Source: Ruegeria arenilitoris (GTDB lineage: Bacteria; Pseudomonadota; Alphaproteobacteria; Rhodobacterales; Rhodobacteraceae). Taken from it: a stretch of DNA of 64,000 nucleotides. The notes below the pieces were generated by a model, which was given only the letters and a program-made list of their open reading frames with translations, was not told the DNA's origin and searched no databases. Each line of letters starts with the position of its first letter. Position 1 is the stretch's first letter. Below, one piece after another: positions 63,303 through 64,000 of this stretch. The DNA lies in NCBI RefSeq assembly GCF_013032445.1, contig NZ_WQCA01000001.1, positions 248,001 through 312,000 of the forward strand, given 5' to 3'. The translations under genes were made by a program, and so were the position numbers.

Positions 63303-64000
63303 CATGCAATCTCTCCGGCTCTGTCGAGCACATCAGCGATTATCGCGGCAATCTGCTTAGCGAGGTATGCCGGCACAGCGTTGCCAACTTGGTGGTATTG
63401 CGCGGTTCGCGGACCCTCGAATTTATAGTTGTCTGGGAAGGTTTGAAGTCGCGCGGCTTCTCGAACAGTCAGACTTCGGCACTGCTTCGGATCGTAGTGG
63501 ATGAAGTAGTGACCATCTTTTGAAATGTGCGAGGTGATAGTCGTCGCGACACTGTCCGGCATTTGAACGCGGAAACGATCAGAGAACATTTTACCTTCTC
63601 TGCCGAGCTCGACGTTCCGATGATCCGGCAACAGCTTTTCCGGAAAATCCGATAGCTTTGGACTTCTCCCATTAAACTCCGCGAACACTGTGGCGAACGC
63701 GTAGCGCTGTAAATCTGTGCTCATGTGAGAGCGTGCTTCGTGCCCGGTTAGAACGCCGAGGCGTGTGTCGCCTAACATAGAAATCGACGCGTGGTCGGTC
63801 TGTTTTGGCGCCCTGTATCTCGATGATGAGCGGCCTCCGGTCGTATACCCGTTAGCAGCCAGCTCTTTAATTCGCTCAATGATGTCTTCAGCAAAAGGTG
63901 AGCCGTTCAGCTGACGCTTTAGCCTAATTTTTGAAAGCTGAGCAACAGCCTTGCTCCACGCCTCATAGCTGTCTTTCTGTCTTGATATACCGCTGCGAAC
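63302..64000 (-). CDS. DNA (cytosine-5) methyltransferase, C-terminal part
   Basis: The frame is open to the right edge, so the N-terminal half, including the catalytic PC motif, is outside the window; 232 residues are visible. Conserved motifs present are IX (SLTVREAARLQTFPD) and X (YHQVGNAVPAYLA), preceded by the target-recognition region. It is the first visible gene of the minus-strand operon and overlaps vsr by a few bases. It should mark host DNA with 5-methylcytosine as the self-tag of the defense system. Confidence 0.92.
   Translation of the reverse strand, partial: VRSGISRQKDSYEAWSKAVAQLSKIRLKRQLNGSPFAEDIIERIKELAANGYTTGGRSSSRYRAPKQTDHASISMLGDTRLGVLTGHEARSHMSTDLQRYAFATVFAEFNGRSPKLSDFPEKLLPDHRNVELGREGKMFSDRFRVQMPDSVATTITSHISKDGHYFIHYDPKQCRSLTVREAARLQTFPDNYKFEGPRTAQYHQVGNAVPAYLAKQIAAIIADVLDRAGEIA

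Overview
The window looks like the chromosome of a marine alphaproteobacterium of the Rhodobacteraceae, most like the Roseobacter group (Ruegeria/Phaeobacter-like). This rests on gene content and order: acnA beside a ccmABCDG cluster and yajC-secD-secF, an alpha/beta-hydrolase-OsmC fusion, a heterotetrameric sarcosine oxidase operon soxBDAG, GC-rich coding DNA, and many 4-8 bp gene overlaps. The genus is an inference; no rRNA or tRNA gene was seen.

Positions 1-12.4 kb hold a mix of single genes: the end of a hydrolase-OsmC protein, a glycosyltransferase-like gene, two small secreted proteins, the biotin transporter BioY with a DUF6314 protein, purB, two secreted proteins that share a cysteine motif, a stand-alone FliG, a lysophospholipid acyltransferase-like gene, a DUF1223 protein and acnA. 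From 19.4 kb down to 12.4 kb on the minus strand runs one long co-oriented set: yajC, secD, secF, a TSUP exporter, an Mth938-like gene and ccmA-B-C-D-G. It joins protein export with cytochrome c maturation. The last pieces of the second function lie elsewhere, with ccmI at 47.3 kb.

Positions 19.5-41.3 kb contain an MscS channel, serS, a histone-H1-like lysine/alanine-rich protein, a fatty acid desaturase, the conserved TPR-bamB-der set, a two-gene RND efflux pump, an Atm1-type ABC exporter, a LysM protein, a LOG-family protein, a host-attachment-family protein, a metallophosphoesterase coupled to sodB, and an FkbM methyltransferase. A secreted-protein gene at 41.4-41.8 kb is broken by a stop codon and a frameshift. 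Positions 41.8-47.1 kb carry soxB-soxD-soxA-soxG (sarcosine to glycine, H2O2 and C1-folate), with an 11-bp tandem direct repeat upstream of soxB. Then follow ccmI-ruvX-DUF1289, a SpoIIAA-like protein, a PhyH-like oxygenase with a second TSUP exporter, and dusA.

From about 52.87 kb to the right edge the DNA changes character. A tyrosine recombinase with a TTG start sits head to head with the 5' end of dusA, a known integration site, and the first dozen codons of dusA are AT-rich and look supplied by the inserted element. The island then carries a PrtN-like regulator, an unknown small gene, an AT-richer stretch without a convincing gene, and a tight six-gene minus-strand operon running in from the right edge: DNA cytosine methyltransferase (partial), Vsr endonuclease, a GHKL (MutL/MORC-like) ATPase, a Z1-domain helicase-like protein, a PD-(D/E)XK/DUF4420 nuclease-like protein and an AIPR protein. 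This combination matches the MORC/MutL-Z1-AIPR restriction-modification-linked systems predicted by comparative genomics and the 'Mza' antiphage system. It is the most interesting system in the window.
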